A DNA stretch of 64,000 nt from IMG/VR virus record IMGVR_UViG_3300017971_000002, positions 124,001 through 188,000 of that record; one strand, written 5' to 3'. The notes under the pieces were generated by a model, which made no database searches, was not told the origin of the DNA, and saw only the letters and a program-made list of their open reading frames with translations. A program made the position numbers and the translations under genes. This DNA comes from a virus. This document shows positions 1 through 8,624 of this stretch, piece after piece. Numbering within the stretch: the first letter of the stretch is position 1; every line of letters starts with the position of its first letter.

Positions 1-1089
1 GATGAGTTTGCTTTCGTTCCCCAGAATATAGCAGACAATTTCATGCGTTCTGTGTATCCCACTATCTCATCTGGTAAAACAACAAAGATCATTATTGTAT
101 CAACGCCGAATGGACTTAATCAGTTCTATCATATATGGCGTGCTGCGGTAAGAAATGAAAATAACTTCATGCCAATAAAGATCAACTGGGACGAGATTCC
201 TGGTCGTGATGCGAAATGGAAACAGGAGCAGATAAATGACTTTGGACCGCAGGCATTCGCCCAGGAGTATGCTTGTAAGTTTCTTGGATCGACCAATACA
301 TTGATAGACTCCGATCTATTGGAACGTATGCAGATGAAAGATCCCAAGACCCTCAAGTTGGGTTCGTTTCTTACCATATATGAGGAACCTAAGGAAGGGG
401 AGATGTATATGTTGGGTGTTGATAGCGCCAAGGGCACGGGAAAGGATTATTCCGTTATTCAGGTTTTGAAGATATCATCGGAGAATGATATAGAACAGGT
501 CGCGGTATATCGAAATAATTTGATTGAGCCACATGACTTTGCGCAAATTGTTATATCGGTTTCCAAATATTATAACGACTGTTACATGATGGTCGAGAAC
601 AATGATGTTGGTGGAACCGTCGCCGAATCCATTTGGTTTGAATTTGAGTATGATAAGATCATTCTTTGTGATAAGAAGGGTATAGGTATACGGTCAACAA
701 GAAAGTCCAAATTAGCTGCTAACATTCTACTAAAGAGATATATTGAGAATGGTTGGTTGGAGATAATTGACAGGAATACAATCTATGAACTGAGTAGATA
801 CGAGGAGGTCACTCCGAATGTTTTCAAGGCACCGCGCGGTGGAAATGATGATTGCGTAATGGCTCTGATTTGGGGATTGTATTTTGTTTCAACTGTGCAC
901 TTTGATGGAAAGAATACCAACATAAAAAAGATAGATAAGAAATTCCTAATTGATGAGTCCAAACAAGAGGACGATGCACCAGTAATGTTCTTTGATGATG
1001 GAAGTACACCAGACTCCATAAATGAGGAGGATCTTGATGAGGGTTGGGGTTACGATGAGGGTCTGAAACAGGACGATGACCCTATGTAA
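1..1089 (+). CDS. terL: Terminase large subunit, 3' part (T4 gp17-like)
   Basis: This is the C-terminal part of the DNA-packaging motor protein; the reading frame is open from the first base, so the start lies outside the window. The first residues DEFAF fit the Walker B strand with the catalytic acid, and STPNG near residue 37 fits the ATPase coupling motif. The RNase H-like nuclease domain follows, with its expected acidic residues in GVDSAKGTGKDYS (about 139), VENNDVGG (about 198) and GGNDDCVMAL (about 280). The acidic tail of about 50 residues is typical of T4-like terminases. It stands directly before the sheath gene, as in T4. An internal ATG at 43 is not the real start because the ATPase motif lies upstream of it. 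Confidence 0.93.
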   Translation, partial: DEFAFVPQNIADNFMRSVYPTISSGKTTKIIIVSTPNGLNQFYHIWRAAVRNENNFMPIKINWDEIPGRDAKWKQEQINDFGPQAFAQEYACKFLGSTNTLIDSDLLERMQMKDPKTLKLGSFLTIYEEPKEGEMYMLGVDSAKGTGKDYSVIQVLKISSENDIEQVAVYRNNLIEPHDFAQIVISVSKYYNDCYMMVENNDVGGTVAESIWFEFEYDKIILCDKKGIGIRSTRKSKLAANILLKRYIENGWLEIIDRNTIYELSRYEEVTPNVFKAPRGGNDDCVMALIWGLYFVSTVHFDGKNTNIKKIDKKFLIDESKQEDDAPVMFFDDGSTPDSINEEDLDEGWGYDEGLKQDDDPM

Positions 1090-1107
1090 TTTAAAAAGCA
1101 TTGGAAT

Positions 1108-1115
1108 TATAAATA
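1108..1115 (+). promoter_or_regulatory. T4-type late promoter TATAAATA
   Basis: TATAAATA lies in the 114-base gap before the tail sheath gene. In T4 this octamer is the whole late promoter, read by the gp55 sigma factor with gp33 and the gp45 clamp. The match and position are seen; use in this phage is inferred. Confidence 0.7.
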
Positions 1116-1203
1116 ATATTAGATAAACAAATTTGATAAGTGGGTGAAATGTTTTGATTAATTTTATTGTTTTTATCAAAAATACACATTAAGGAGTTTT
1201 AAC

Positions 1204-2979
1204 ATGGCGAGAAAATTTACAGCACCGGGAATTGAGAGATTAGAAACTGATATTTCTGAAGTTGTTGCTCCGGTAGGTACCTCAACAGGCGCTATTGTAG
1301 GCGGAGCCACAAAAGGCCCGGTTAACGCAAGAACTCTGGTTGGAACGGATAAGGAATTCATAGAGAAATTTGGAAATCCAAACCCTGATTGGTTAGCTTC
1401 AAGAACGACAGACACCGTGGACGCAGGAATATATGGTGCATTAGAATTTCTCCAAGAGTCAGGTGCCTTGTATTTCACAAGGGTTGCGGATGGAACAGAG
1501 GTTTATGCTAACAGAATTCTAACAAGTGATTCAGCAAGCGCAGCTACAGATTTTACTGCGACATCGGCTACGGCTCTTGTTGCTCTTGGAAGGGACGCAA
1601 ACAAGGCTAACGAGATTTACGACATTGATAACTATGGATCAGGTGGATTCAATATTGCTTCAATAGGCCCTGGTGCTTATGGTAACAACGTTGGTATCAA
1701 GGTGACCACTTCTGCTAGTCATTCTAGCACGTGGACCTCAGCAACATCTGCCTTTGTTGAATCAACAAGCGCAAATGTCGATTGGGATTTCTTTTATGAC
1801 AATCCAGAGACCGATGGTTCAGCTTCCAGTGCGGCAGACGCCAAGTGGAAGAAAGTTTTCAAGATCGAGGTGTTTACAAGAACAACGACAGCTGACTCAT
1901 TTCCAACGACAGCAATCGAGGAGTTCTACGGTTCATTGGGCGACCTACTTGGACCCGATGGAAGCAACCTCAACATTGAACAAAGAGTCAATGGAATTTC
2001 CAAGTATATCTATGTGAAGAACTACGGTTTGACCGCGGGAACCAATCCAATGTATGTTAGTGCAACGACTGCTCTGGCAAACGGAGCGGATTCTTCGACT
2101 GTGATGAATGCATCCAACCTTGAAAATGGTTGGGAATTTTACACAGACCGAGAGAAGGTTACTGTCAACATACTTGTTGGTACTACATATGGTACGACAA
2201 CTGGTTATCAGACGGCCATGAAGAAACCCGTAGAGGTAGCTGTTTCAAGACAGGACTGCATCGCAACTATGCAAGTTGGTAGGACATCGGTGATCGATCC
2301 TACTTCAATTATTAATGAGAGTAATGGACTCACATTTACGATTCCATCATACGGTGCTAAGTATGCTGGATGGTCTCTTGTATATGATTCATTCAATGAT
2401 AAGAATGTATATATTCCGAACTCATTGTTTGGTGGTGTTATCATGGCAAGAACAGATAGAATCGCAAATACATGGAACGCACCTGCTGGTATAAGGCGCG
2501 GTGTGTTGCCAGTGCTTGGTCAGAGTGTCAAGTTTAGTAAGACTCAGATTGGTAACTTGTACGATGCAAACATCAATGCAATTAAGTTCATCAATGGACA
2601 GGGTAATGTTATCTGGGGTCAGAGAACTGCTCAGAAGACAGTAACGGCTCTCCGTGAGATCGCTGTTAGAAGGTTACTTCTGTTCTTGGAGAACACCATA
2701 GAGCCAAGTCTGTTGTCTTTCATTTTTGAGCCTAACAATGACTCAACACGTTTGAGGATCTTTAGTATAATTGATAGTTTCCTCTCTGGTGTTCAGTCTG
2801 GTGGTGGCTTACAACAGTATAAAGTTGTTGTTGATGACACAAACAACAGTGCAGATGACGTGGATAACAACATCCTGAATGTTGACATATATGTACAACC
2901 TACCAGGACGATTGAGTTCATCCAGCTTCAGATGGTAATCACCAGGTCTGGTGTGTCTCTTGCGGAAGTAACGGTTTAA
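1204..2979 (+). CDS. Tail sheath protein (T4 gp18-like)
   Basis: This is the contractile sheath subunit of 591 residues. The N-terminus (APGIERLETDISEVVAPVGT then STGAIVGGATKGP) is the usual sheath opening. The C-terminal 150 residues contain the conserved block around NVIWGQRTAQK, followed by VRRLLLFLENTIEPSLLSFIFEPN and a final beta strand that in contractile sheaths links neighbouring subunits. The middle is rich in Ser, Thr and Ala and is probably a surface insertion. The ribosome site AAGGAG precedes the ATG. The gene lies between terminase and tail tube, the T4 order. A late promoter sits upstream and a UUCG-loop terminator follows. Confidence 0.93.
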   Translation: MARKFTAPGIERLETDISEVVAPVGTSTGAIVGGATKGPVNARTLVGTDKEFIEKFGNPNPDWLASRTTDTVDAGIYGALEFLQESGALYFTRVADGTEVYANRILTSDSASAATDFTATSATALVALGRDANKANEIYDIDNYGSGGFNIASIGPGAYGNNVGIKVTTSASHSSTWTSATSAFVESTSANVDWDFFYDNPETDGSASSAADAKWKKVFKIEVFTRTTTADSFPTTAIEEFYGSLGDLLGPDGSNLNIEQRVNGISKYIYVKNYGLTAGTNPMYVSATTALANGADSSTVMNASNLENGWEFYTDREKVTVNILVGTTYGTTTGYQTAMKKPVEVAVSRQDCIATMQVGRTSVIDPTSIINESNGLTFTIPSYGAKYAGWSLVYDSFNDKNVYIPNSLFGGVIMARTDRIANTWNAPAGIRRGVLPVLGQSVKFSKTQIGNLYDANINAIKFINGQGNVIWGQRTAQKTVTALREIAVRRLLLFLENTIEPSLLSFIFEPNNDSTRLRIFSIIDSFLSGVQSGGGLQQYKVVVDDTNNSADDVDNNILNVDIYVQPTRTIEFIQLQMVITRSGVSLAEVTV

Positions 2980-2986
2980 GTTTGGA

Positions 2987-3006
2987 TGGGTACCTTCGGG
3001 TACCCA
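2987..3006 (+). terminator. Rho-independent terminator with TTCG loop
   Basis: An 8-base-pair perfect stem TGGGTACC/GGTACCCA closes a TTCG tetraloop and runs into ATTTTATAAATA. It directly follows the sheath stop codon. The T-tract is short and merges with the next late promoter, so a termination site and a promoter abut. Confidence 0.8.
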
Positions 3007-3009
3007 TTT

Positions 3010-3030
3010 TATAAATACTTGTATAAATAC
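3010..3030 (+). promoter_or_regulatory. Tandem T4-type late promoters
   Basis: Two copies of TATAAATAC begin at 3010 and 3022, twelve bases apart, ahead of the tail tube gene. A doubled late promoter fits the very high demand for tube subunits. Confidence 0.75.
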
Positions 3031-3056
3031 GAGTAAAGATTTAAAAGGAGAATAGC

Positions 3057-3581
3057 ATGGCGAATTTTACAGCAGAAGGAAGACTCGGAAACTTGGGCGA
3101 TGTCCAGAAGGTTTTTCAATGGGAACTGTTCATCCCTAGCATCGCCGAACTCGACATGGATGACATGGTCCTGAGAGTAAGGAACGTGGTCATCCCTGGT
3201 AGAACCATACAGCCAATTGAAAGTTTCTTCATGGGAACCAAACAGTTCTTCCCTGGTCGTACCGATTACCCTGGAACATTCTCAACCCAGTTTGAGGAGT
3301 TTGAGGATGGAATCGTTTTTAAGGCGATAGACTCATGGATGCAGCTGATCTTTGATCATTCAACTGCAGCATCCGGCGGTAAACAGGGAGCACCTACAAA
3401 GAGAGATATATCAAGGGATGTGACTCTCAAGATGTATAAGGGTGACGGAGACTTGGTTGGTTCAGTGAAGTTTTTTAATACATGGCCTCAGAATATCGCT
3501 GATAGTACCCTGGATTACACAGGTTCTGATAGTGTGAAGTTTGATGTGACGTGGCAGTACGATTTCTGGCGTCCTGAATAA
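3057..3581 (+). CDS. Tail tube protein (T4 gp19-like)
   Basis: This is the inner tube subunit of 174 residues, close to the 163 residues of T4 gp19. The beta-rich sequence shows the family's features: an N-terminal FQWELFIP strand, the loop VVIPGRTIQPIESFFMG, and a C-terminal SVKFDVTWQYDFW strand. It follows the sheath directly, as in T4-like phages. AAAAGGAG precedes the ATG, two late promoters lie just upstream, and a strong terminator lies downstream. The gene therefore forms its own highly expressed transcription unit. Confidence 0.92.
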   Translation: MANFTAEGRLGNLGDVQKVFQWELFIPSIAELDMDDMVLRVRNVVIPGRTIQPIESFFMGTKQFFPGRTDYPGTFSTQFEEFEDGIVFKAIDSWMQLIFDHSTAASGGKQGAPTKRDISRDVTLKMYKGDGDLVGSVKFFNTWPQNIADSTLDYTGSDSVKFDVTWQYDFWRPE

Positions 3582-3610
3582 GTCAATGATCCTAAAATAA
3601 TGGTTTTAAG

Positions 3611-3637
3611 AGAGGGTTTTCTGTAAACCCTCTTTTT
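3611..3637 (+). terminator. Rho-independent terminator after tail tube gene
   Basis: A perfect 9-base-pair stem AGAGGGTTT/AAACCCTCT with a 5-base loop is followed by a T-tract. It ends the tube transcript just before the next late promoter. Confidence 0.85.
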
Positions 3638-3641
3638 CTGT

Positions 3642-3650
3642 TATAAATAC
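3642..3650 (+). promoter_or_regulatory. T4-type late promoter TATAAATAC
   Basis: The octamer with a trailing C lies 28 bases before the ATG of the second tube-fold gene and right after the tube terminator. Confidence 0.72.
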
Positions 3651-3677
3651 TTTTGAATGAATTGAACGGAGATACAT

Positions 3678-4334
3678 ATGCCAGTAAGACCAGAACTATA
3701 TAACGATTTCTTTAAAGGTGATAAGACGATCCAAAAGACGGACAAGTTTGTTTTGACCATTGTTCCAGATAAGATCGAGGAGCCGAATAAGAATCCAAGA
3801 ATAGCAAAGATTAAAGAGAAGATGGACACCCTATCAGGCCCAATGCCTAATATAAGAGAGTTCATGGTCGTGAACATCACGGTTCCAAACTATGACTTTA
3901 AGAAAGAAGTTTTGATGGAAGGTATATTTCCATTCACCTTTCCCGTGTTTGGACATGAGGGGTTTGAGATCGCAGTGATGTTTGAAGATGATAATAAAGG
4001 AACCATGTCCCGTTTTGTTGATTGGGCTCAGAAGAGAATTATTGATGAAAATGGTATCCACTTTCCAGCCATCCTTAATAGAATAGGAAGCCTTGTGTTT
4101 GAGGCTCTGGATGAGTTTGATCAACCAACTTACCGATATGTATATAAGGATGCTTATTTTCTTAGGGCGACTCCATTAACATTTGATTATTCTCAAACGG
4201 CTGCTCAGAAATGGTCTATAACATTTGGCGCAGACTTTAGTGAATATCATGGACCATCGGAGGTTGCTGGGAAACAGGAAAAGGAGTCCCAGAATTTCAT
4301 AGCGATTGAAAACCAGGGCTTGCCTATAGTATAA
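3678..4334 (+). CDS. Second tail-tube-fold protein
   Basis: The protein has 218 residues. It resembles a tail-tube-fold protein in its strand pattern: KFVLTIVPDKI at the start, IREFMVVNITVPNYDF in the middle and the end strand WSITFGADFSEY. It sits directly after the tube gene under its own late promoter. It may be a tube initiator, terminator or tail-completion protein comparable to T4 gp3 or gp54, but this sequence does not decide which. CGGAGATAC precedes the ATG. The placement and fold guess are inferred; the structural role is supported by context. Confidence 0.6.
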   Translation: MPVRPELYNDFFKGDKTIQKTDKFVLTIVPDKIEEPNKNPRIAKIKEKMDTLSGPMPNIREFMVVNITVPNYDFKKEVLMEGIFPFTFPVFGHEGFEIAVMFEDDNKGTMSRFVDWAQKRIIDENGIHFPAILNRIGSLVFEALDEFDQPTYRYVYKDAYFLRATPLTFDYSQTAAQKWSITFGADFSEYHGPSEVAGKQEKESQNFIAIENQGLPIV

Positions 4335-4338
4335 ATAC
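4330..4338 (+). promoter_or_regulatory. T4-type late promoter TATAAATAC
   Basis: The motif overlaps the stop codon of the preceding gene and precedes the gp26-like gene by 43 bases. Confidence 0.7.
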
Positions 4339-4381
4339 ATTCAGTAGAACTTAAATTGAACCTTGAACAGGAGTATATGAC

Positions 4382-5227
4382 ATGAACAAATCAATTAAGA
4401 TGGAAGAGTTCGATCCAAAGAAAAAAGAACAACCACAGCAGACACAACCAGAGCCAGCAAAGGAAGCGCCAAAGAAGGAATCTCCTCCCGTGGACGACGG
4501 TATGTATGTAACCATAACAGACCTTCCTACTAAGGGAAATTTTTATCCAGAGGGAACAAAGATCCAGGCCAGGTCTCTAAAAGTCATGGAAGTAAAGCAT
4601 CTTTCTCAGTTGACTGCCGAAAATGCAAACGATGTGATTAATGATGTATTAAGAAAGACGATTAGGGGTATTGAAGTTGACGAATTGTTCACCGCGGATA
4701 AGATGTATCTGGTGTTTTGGCTTAGGGCCAATACATACAAAGATTCTGGCTATCAAGTGAATTTTAATTGTATGAAATGTAATAAACCTTCAACATTTAA
4801 TTTCGAACTTGACTCTCTAAAGATACAGGATTATGAGGTTGAGAGATATGGTAAGTTTACAAGTGAGGTAAGACTACCTTCTGGACATACATTGACCTTT
4901 AAGTTACTTAGGGTCAAGGACGAGGATCTCAATGAGAGATTTCTAAAGCAGAATGAGAACTCCATGATGGATTTTGATAAGGAGATAGTTTCTTTATGTC
5001 GGATGATCGAGACAGTCGATGGAAAAGAGCCTGGCATGATTGAGAAATATTCTTTTGTCACTAATTCACTTGAACCCGCTGACTTTGCATACATACAGTC
5101 CTTTGTTGAGGATTGTGGAATTGGCGTCGAGCCAACTATTGATGTAAAATGTAATAAGTGTGGAGGTAGCACTGAAACGGTGCTTCCGTTTCGACCAGAC
5201 TTCTTTCTTCCCAAAGTACAAACTTGA
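4382..5227 (+). CDS. Baseplate hub assembly protein (T4 gp26-like, zinc-binding)
   Basis: The protein has 281 residues. A Lys/Gln/Pro-rich tail of about 40 residues is followed by a segment beginning YVTITDLPTKGNFYP, typical of T4-like baseplate hub proteins of the gp26 group. Two CxxC pairs, CMKC (about 130) and CNKC (about 260), can bind one zinc ion. It lies between the tube-fold genes and the tape measure, where phages place tail-assembly chaperones. Its last 68 bases overlap a second open frame that lacks a good start, which suggests a frameshifted longer product (reported separately). The specific gp26 assignment is moderate. Confidence 0.65.
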   Translation: MNKSIKMEEFDPKKKEQPQQTQPEPAKEAPKKESPPVDDGMYVTITDLPTKGNFYPEGTKIQARSLKVMEVKHLSQLTAENANDVINDVLRKTIRGIEVDELFTADKMYLVFWLRANTYKDSGYQVNFNCMKCNKPSTFNFELDSLKIQDYEVERYGKFTSEVRLPSGHTLTFKLLRVKDEDLNERFLKQNENSMMDFDKEIVSLCRMIETVDGKEPGMIEKYSFVTNSLEPADFAYIQSFVEDCGIGVEPTIDVKCNKCGGSTETVLPFRPDFFLPKVQT

Positions 5228-5402
5228 AGATATTTTAAAGTTCCAGTTCGAGCTACTTTGGAACGCCAAACATCAGATTAATGATCAGCAGGACTTTCGA
5301 GAGTTCATCTGGTTTTATGAGATTATGGCAAAGAGAATACAGGAAGAGAATGATAAATCGGGCGCCTCGGTTGAGGATTTTAGGAAAATGATCAACAGGT
5401 GA
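5160..5402 (+). CDS. Overlapping downstream frame, likely frameshift extension
   Basis: This 80-codon frame is open from a GTG at 5160 and overlaps the gp26-like gene by 68 bases in another phase. No ATG and no convincing ribosome site lie near its beginning, yet the part after the overlap reads as good protein (LEDILKFQFELLWNAKHQ, then FREFIWFYEIMAKRIQ). Joining the frames at 5204-5210, where TTC TTT CTT CCC occurs, would give PDFFFPKYKLED by a +1 (or -2) shift. Tail-assembly chaperone pairs made by frameshifting are well known in other phages. Reinitiation from the GTG remains possible. Confidence 0.5.
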   Translation: MEVALKRCFRFDQTSFFPKYKLEDILKFQFELLWNAKHQINDQQDFREFIWFYEIMAKRIQEENDKSGASVEDFRKMINR

Positions 5403-5406
5403 GCAG

Positions 5407-5414
5407 TATAAATA
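5407..5414 (+). promoter_or_regulatory. T4-type late promoter TATAAATA
   Basis: It lies 29 bases before the tape measure ATG. The downstream bases TTAGAGAAT are repeated after the promoter near 14984. Confidence 0.7.
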
Positions 5415-5442
5415 TTAGAGAATAACATAGATAGGAAGTAGT

Positions 5443-7503
5443 ATGCCAGAAGATATCAAACCTACCATTTTTGGAAAGAAACCTACCTTTCTCCAGGAGC
5501 TGCCTACTGTTCAGCAGGTCGAGGATGAGGAGACTAATAAGTTATTAGTCACAAATAATGATCTACTTGACAGAATTGGTCAGGCTGTTGTAGAAACGTC
5601 CAAACTCCAGGCGAAATTTCTTAGTAGTGATGTACTAAAGAATCTTACCAATATTCAGATTGAACCGAATGGAAAAGAAATGGTTAAAAGTTTATCAGAC
5701 GTTATTGGTGGAATGATTCGAGGAATTAAAGATAGATTGACCGGAATTTTTAGAAACATAACCGGATCAATTGGGGGCGCTGTTCATAGGGCCCTTGAGA
5801 TTGTCCGAAATCCTTTCGAGACGGTTGGTTCATTTGTGGGTTTAATGGGCGAGGGTGTGAAGAAAACATTTGGTAGATTGATTTTTGTTTTAACTGTGTT
5901 CTTCACTAAGTTTGGAAAAACGTTTGGTGAGAAGTTTAAAAAATTATTTCCATTCAAGGCAAAGGATCTAAAGGAGCCCGCTTTGGCGACTCAGGAGATA
6001 CTTGAGCAACAACAGGTTCCAATAATGGAAGCGTCCTTAAAAACGATGATGGCGATAGAGGACGGGATACTTGAACTTCAGGACAAGTATGATGAGAGTA
6101 TGGGAATGAATGCATTTCAGTTTAATAGAACACGGGACGCAGAGAGAATTAAGAGACAGAAAATGACCAACGAGCTGTTGGGTAAGATTGCTGCAAAGAA
6201 AGATGAAGAGGAAGAAGGTCGGGCTGGGTTGTTGTTAACCCTTCTTGCTGGTGTTCTTGTTGGTATACTCAATAGATTTAGAATTGGTTTAAAGATAATA
6301 AAAGGCATCGCAATTGATCTTCCAAAATTACTTAGGCTCGGTGTGATTAGAGCATTTGCAAAATTAAAAGACCTTAAATTCATTAAAATGCTTACTTCCG
6401 GATTTGCAAACCTCGCAAAAATGTTTCGGGCTGGAGGTCGTTTAGGGTTCATAGGTAAGATACTAAAACCAGTCGGAGTTCTATTTAAGATATTTGATAA
6501 ATTCCGAAAAGGATTTGGAATAGTCGGTAAGCTCATTGGTTGGCTGGATAATCTTATTAAGCCTCTATTAAAGATATCCAGATTCGCTGGTCCCATTGGT
6601 CTGGCGATCACTGCAGTGATGTCTATATTTGATGGCATACGCGGTTTCTTTAAGGCTGGGGAATTTTTTGGTCTTGGAGCAGGCGAGCAAGCGACAATTG
6701 GACAAAAGATATCTGGAGCAATTGGTGGTATCATAGAGGGACTGACGTTTGGTCTTATGGGTGATGCCAAGACATGGGCGACCGGAATATTCAAGGCTTT
6801 CACAGATCCGCTTGAGTTTATAAGGGAAAATGTATTTGGCGGCGAGGGTCCGGTTAAGGGAATATTCAACCGAATAGTTGATCTACTTCTTATGATCCCT
6901 ACTATACTTGCAAAGGCAGTCGATGGTATACTTGGATTCTTTGGCGTTGACTCTGACTTCTTTGGATTTGTATCTGGTTTCAAGGATGGAATAAAGAATA
7001 TATTTTCAAATGTTGTTGATTATATTACCGATTTATTTTCTGCAGAGGGTACACTTCTTGAAAAAGTCAAGAATGGATTTATGAAGTTTGGTGATGGTGT
7101 GATAAACATCATAACTGGATTTTGGGATATAGTGAAGGAGAAAGCACTTGCCCTGGGAGGTCTTGCTGGAAGACTTGCCAAAAAGATTTTTGGTAGACGG
7201 GAACCCGATGCACCACCTACCCCAACGCCAGCCGCTATAGTGGAGACAAAGACACTAGCGGAGACGGCCGAAAAGACAGAGATAAAACAGAAACAGAAGA
7301 AGGTCGCTGAAGAGGTCAAGCAGAGGGAGCCAGAGGTTGCCGAATTTGCTATAGATAGAAGTATGACCGAAATAGAGAGAATGGCTAAGTTCATGGAATG
7401 GATGGAGGGTAGTTTCTCGACAGTGATGGCCAAGAAGATCGAGGCGGCGAGAAGAAAAGATCCTGTGGACTCAATCAAGGGTTCAAAGATAGTGATAAGT
7501 TAA
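5443..7503 (+). CDS. Tape measure protein (T4 gp29-like position)
   Basis: The product has 686 residues. An N-terminal helical region is followed by long Gly/Ala/Ile/Phe-rich hydrophobic stretches (about 85-170 and 255-580, including SRFAGPIGLAITAVMSIFDG) and a charged Lys/Glu coiled-coil tail. That composition is typical of tape measure proteins, which set tail length and pass through the tube on infection. Its place after the chaperone-like frames and before the tube-cap gene fits. Sequence similarity to T4 gp29 itself is not evident by eye, so the call rests on composition and position. Confidence 0.75.
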   Translation: MPEDIKPTIFGKKPTFLQELPTVQQVEDEETNKLLVTNNDLLDRIGQAVVETSKLQAKFLSSDVLKNLTNIQIEPNGKEMVKSLSDVIGGMIRGIKDRLTGIFRNITGSIGGAVHRALEIVRNPFETVGSFVGLMGEGVKKTFGRLIFVLTVFFTKFGKTFGEKFKKLFPFKAKDLKEPALATQEILEQQQVPIMEASLKTMMAIEDGILELQDKYDESMGMNAFQFNRTRDAERIKRQKMTNELLGKIAAKKDEEEEGRAGLLLTLLAGVLVGILNRFRIGLKIIKGIAIDLPKLLRLGVIRAFAKLKDLKFIKMLTSGFANLAKMFRAGGRLGFIGKILKPVGVLFKIFDKFRKGFGIVGKLIGWLDNLIKPLLKISRFAGPIGLAITAVMSIFDGIRGFFKAGEFFGLGAGEQATIGQKISGAIGGIIEGLTFGLMGDAKTWATGIFKAFTDPLEFIRENVFGGEGPVKGIFNRIVDLLLMIPTILAKAVDGILGFFGVDSDFFGFVSGFKDGIKNIFSNVVDYITDLFSAEGTLLEKVKNGFMKFGDGVINIITGFWDIVKEKALALGGLAGRLAKKIFGRREPDAPPTPTPAAIVETKTLAETAEKTEIKQKQKKVAEEVKQREPEVAEFAIDRSMTEIERMAKFMEWMEGSFSTVMAKKIEAARRKDPVDSIKGSKIVIS

Positions 7504-7516
7504 TGGAGATGTATAG

Positions 7517-8290
7517 ATGGCAAGAATAGAAAAGAGACCATTGATAACTGCACAGGGTAGGCGAAATAACAAGGCGACACATGAGATAGTGATTCGGGGA
7601 ACGCAGGGTTCTGGCGGTGAGAGATTTAGTATAGTGGGAGACATGAAAAATCAATTTCAATACTCACTAAGTCCAGAATGGGCAAACTTGTTTACAAACC
7701 TTGTACCCGGTGCTGAACTATTGCAGAAGATTGGTGACGCAAGTTTGGTGACAGGTCTTTTCTCAAGAAAGTATTTTAAAGGAGGCGGTCATCTTGCGAT
7801 CAACGCTGAGTTTAGAATTGTAGATAAGGGTAACCTTAGTTATAACCCCATAGTTAATGCTGCCAGAAATTTATCAAACATGGTCGCTCCTCCTCCGTTC
7901 GATTGGGAAAGAACGTTGGAACAAATAAAGTCAAGAAAAGAATTGGCGTCTGGAGAGTTTGCGCAGGCAGTTGAGGGAGGTCTTGGTGCAGGCGAGCTAG
8001 CACAAGGAGCCTATAATTTTCTCAAGACATTAACGACCAGTGGTAGGACTGTCGATTGTAAGATTGGTTCCTTCTTCCGTTCAACGGCCATGATAATCAC
8101 GTCCCTTAATGTAACATACTCAAGGGAGATAACCCATCAGGGTCCATTGTTTGGAGATTTTACTGTTGGGTTAGAGACAGTTGAGGCTCTGGTACAGGGC
8201 AAGAATGCAAGCGTTGGTGTCGATGGTGTCTTAAAGGCAGGTGGGTTCAACATAATGTTTGATGGTCAGGATGCTCAGACAGGAGGATAA
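7517..8290 (+). CDS. Baseplate tube cap protein (gp48/gp54-like)
   Basis: The protein of 257 residues begins with RPLITAQGRRNNKATHEIVI and contains strands such as FSIVGDMKNQFQYSLSP and SLNVTYSREITHQGPLFGDF. These resemble the tube-fold proteins that cap the hub and start tube assembly in T4-like baseplates (gp48 or gp54). It stands between the tape measure and the gp53-like wedge gene in a run of close-packed baseplate genes. Which of the two T4 proteins it matches better cannot be settled here. Confidence 0.65.
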   Translation: MARIEKRPLITAQGRRNNKATHEIVIRGTQGSGGERFSIVGDMKNQFQYSLSPEWANLFTNLVPGAELLQKIGDASLVTGLFSRKYFKGGGHLAINAEFRIVDKGNLSYNPIVNAARNLSNMVAPPPFDWERTLEQIKSRKELASGEFAQAVEGGLGAGELAQGAYNFLKTLTTSGRTVDCKIGSFFRSTAMIITSLNVTYSREITHQGPLFGDFTVGLETVEALVQGKNASVGVDGVLKAGGFNIMFDGQDAQTGG

Positions 8291-8292
8291 TA

Positions 8293-8622
8293 ATGTCAAC
8301 CAAGATGAACAGAGCGAATTTTATGAACCAAAATCTTATTGATGGTAACATAGAGAACGATCTACCTTTTAACAATTTTGATAACTTTCAATTTAAGAGA
8401 CCGAGAGTATACTTCACCGTTACAGAGAAATACATGAAGAGGCCTGACCTGATTAGTTTTGAAACATTAGGCAAGGTCGATTATTGGTGGGTAATAATGA
8501 AACTAAATGACATTGATGATATATTCAATGATTTCACACTAGGCAAGGTTCTCCAGATTCCGGCTCTGGCTGATGTTGAGGAGTTCTTCATTGAAACACG
8601 CCGAAAGGTTGATATGGAATAA
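8293..8622 (+). CDS. Baseplate wedge protein (T4 gp53-like)
   Basis: The small protein of 109 residues shows the gp53 family signature: a strand YFTVTEKYMKRPDLISFE, then GKVDYWWVIMKLNDIDDI, then LGKVLQIPALADVEEFF. T4 gp53 is longer (196 residues) and joins neighbouring wedges at the baseplate centre; this is a short version covering the conserved core. AGGAGG lies 7 bases before the ATG, and the start almost touches the previous stop. Confidence 0.75.
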   Translation: MSTKMNRANFMNQNLIDGNIENDLPFNNFDNFQFKRPRVYFTVTEKYMKRPDLISFETLGKVDYWWVIMKLNDIDDIFNDFTLGKVLQIPALADVEEFFIETRRKVDME

Positions 8623-8624
8623 TT

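Noticed and set aside
6117-6983. Long open frame of 288 codons on the minus strand
   Set aside because: It lies wholly within the tape measure gene, is rich in Ser/Pro/Asn/Ile typical of antisense shadow frames, and has no ribosome site.
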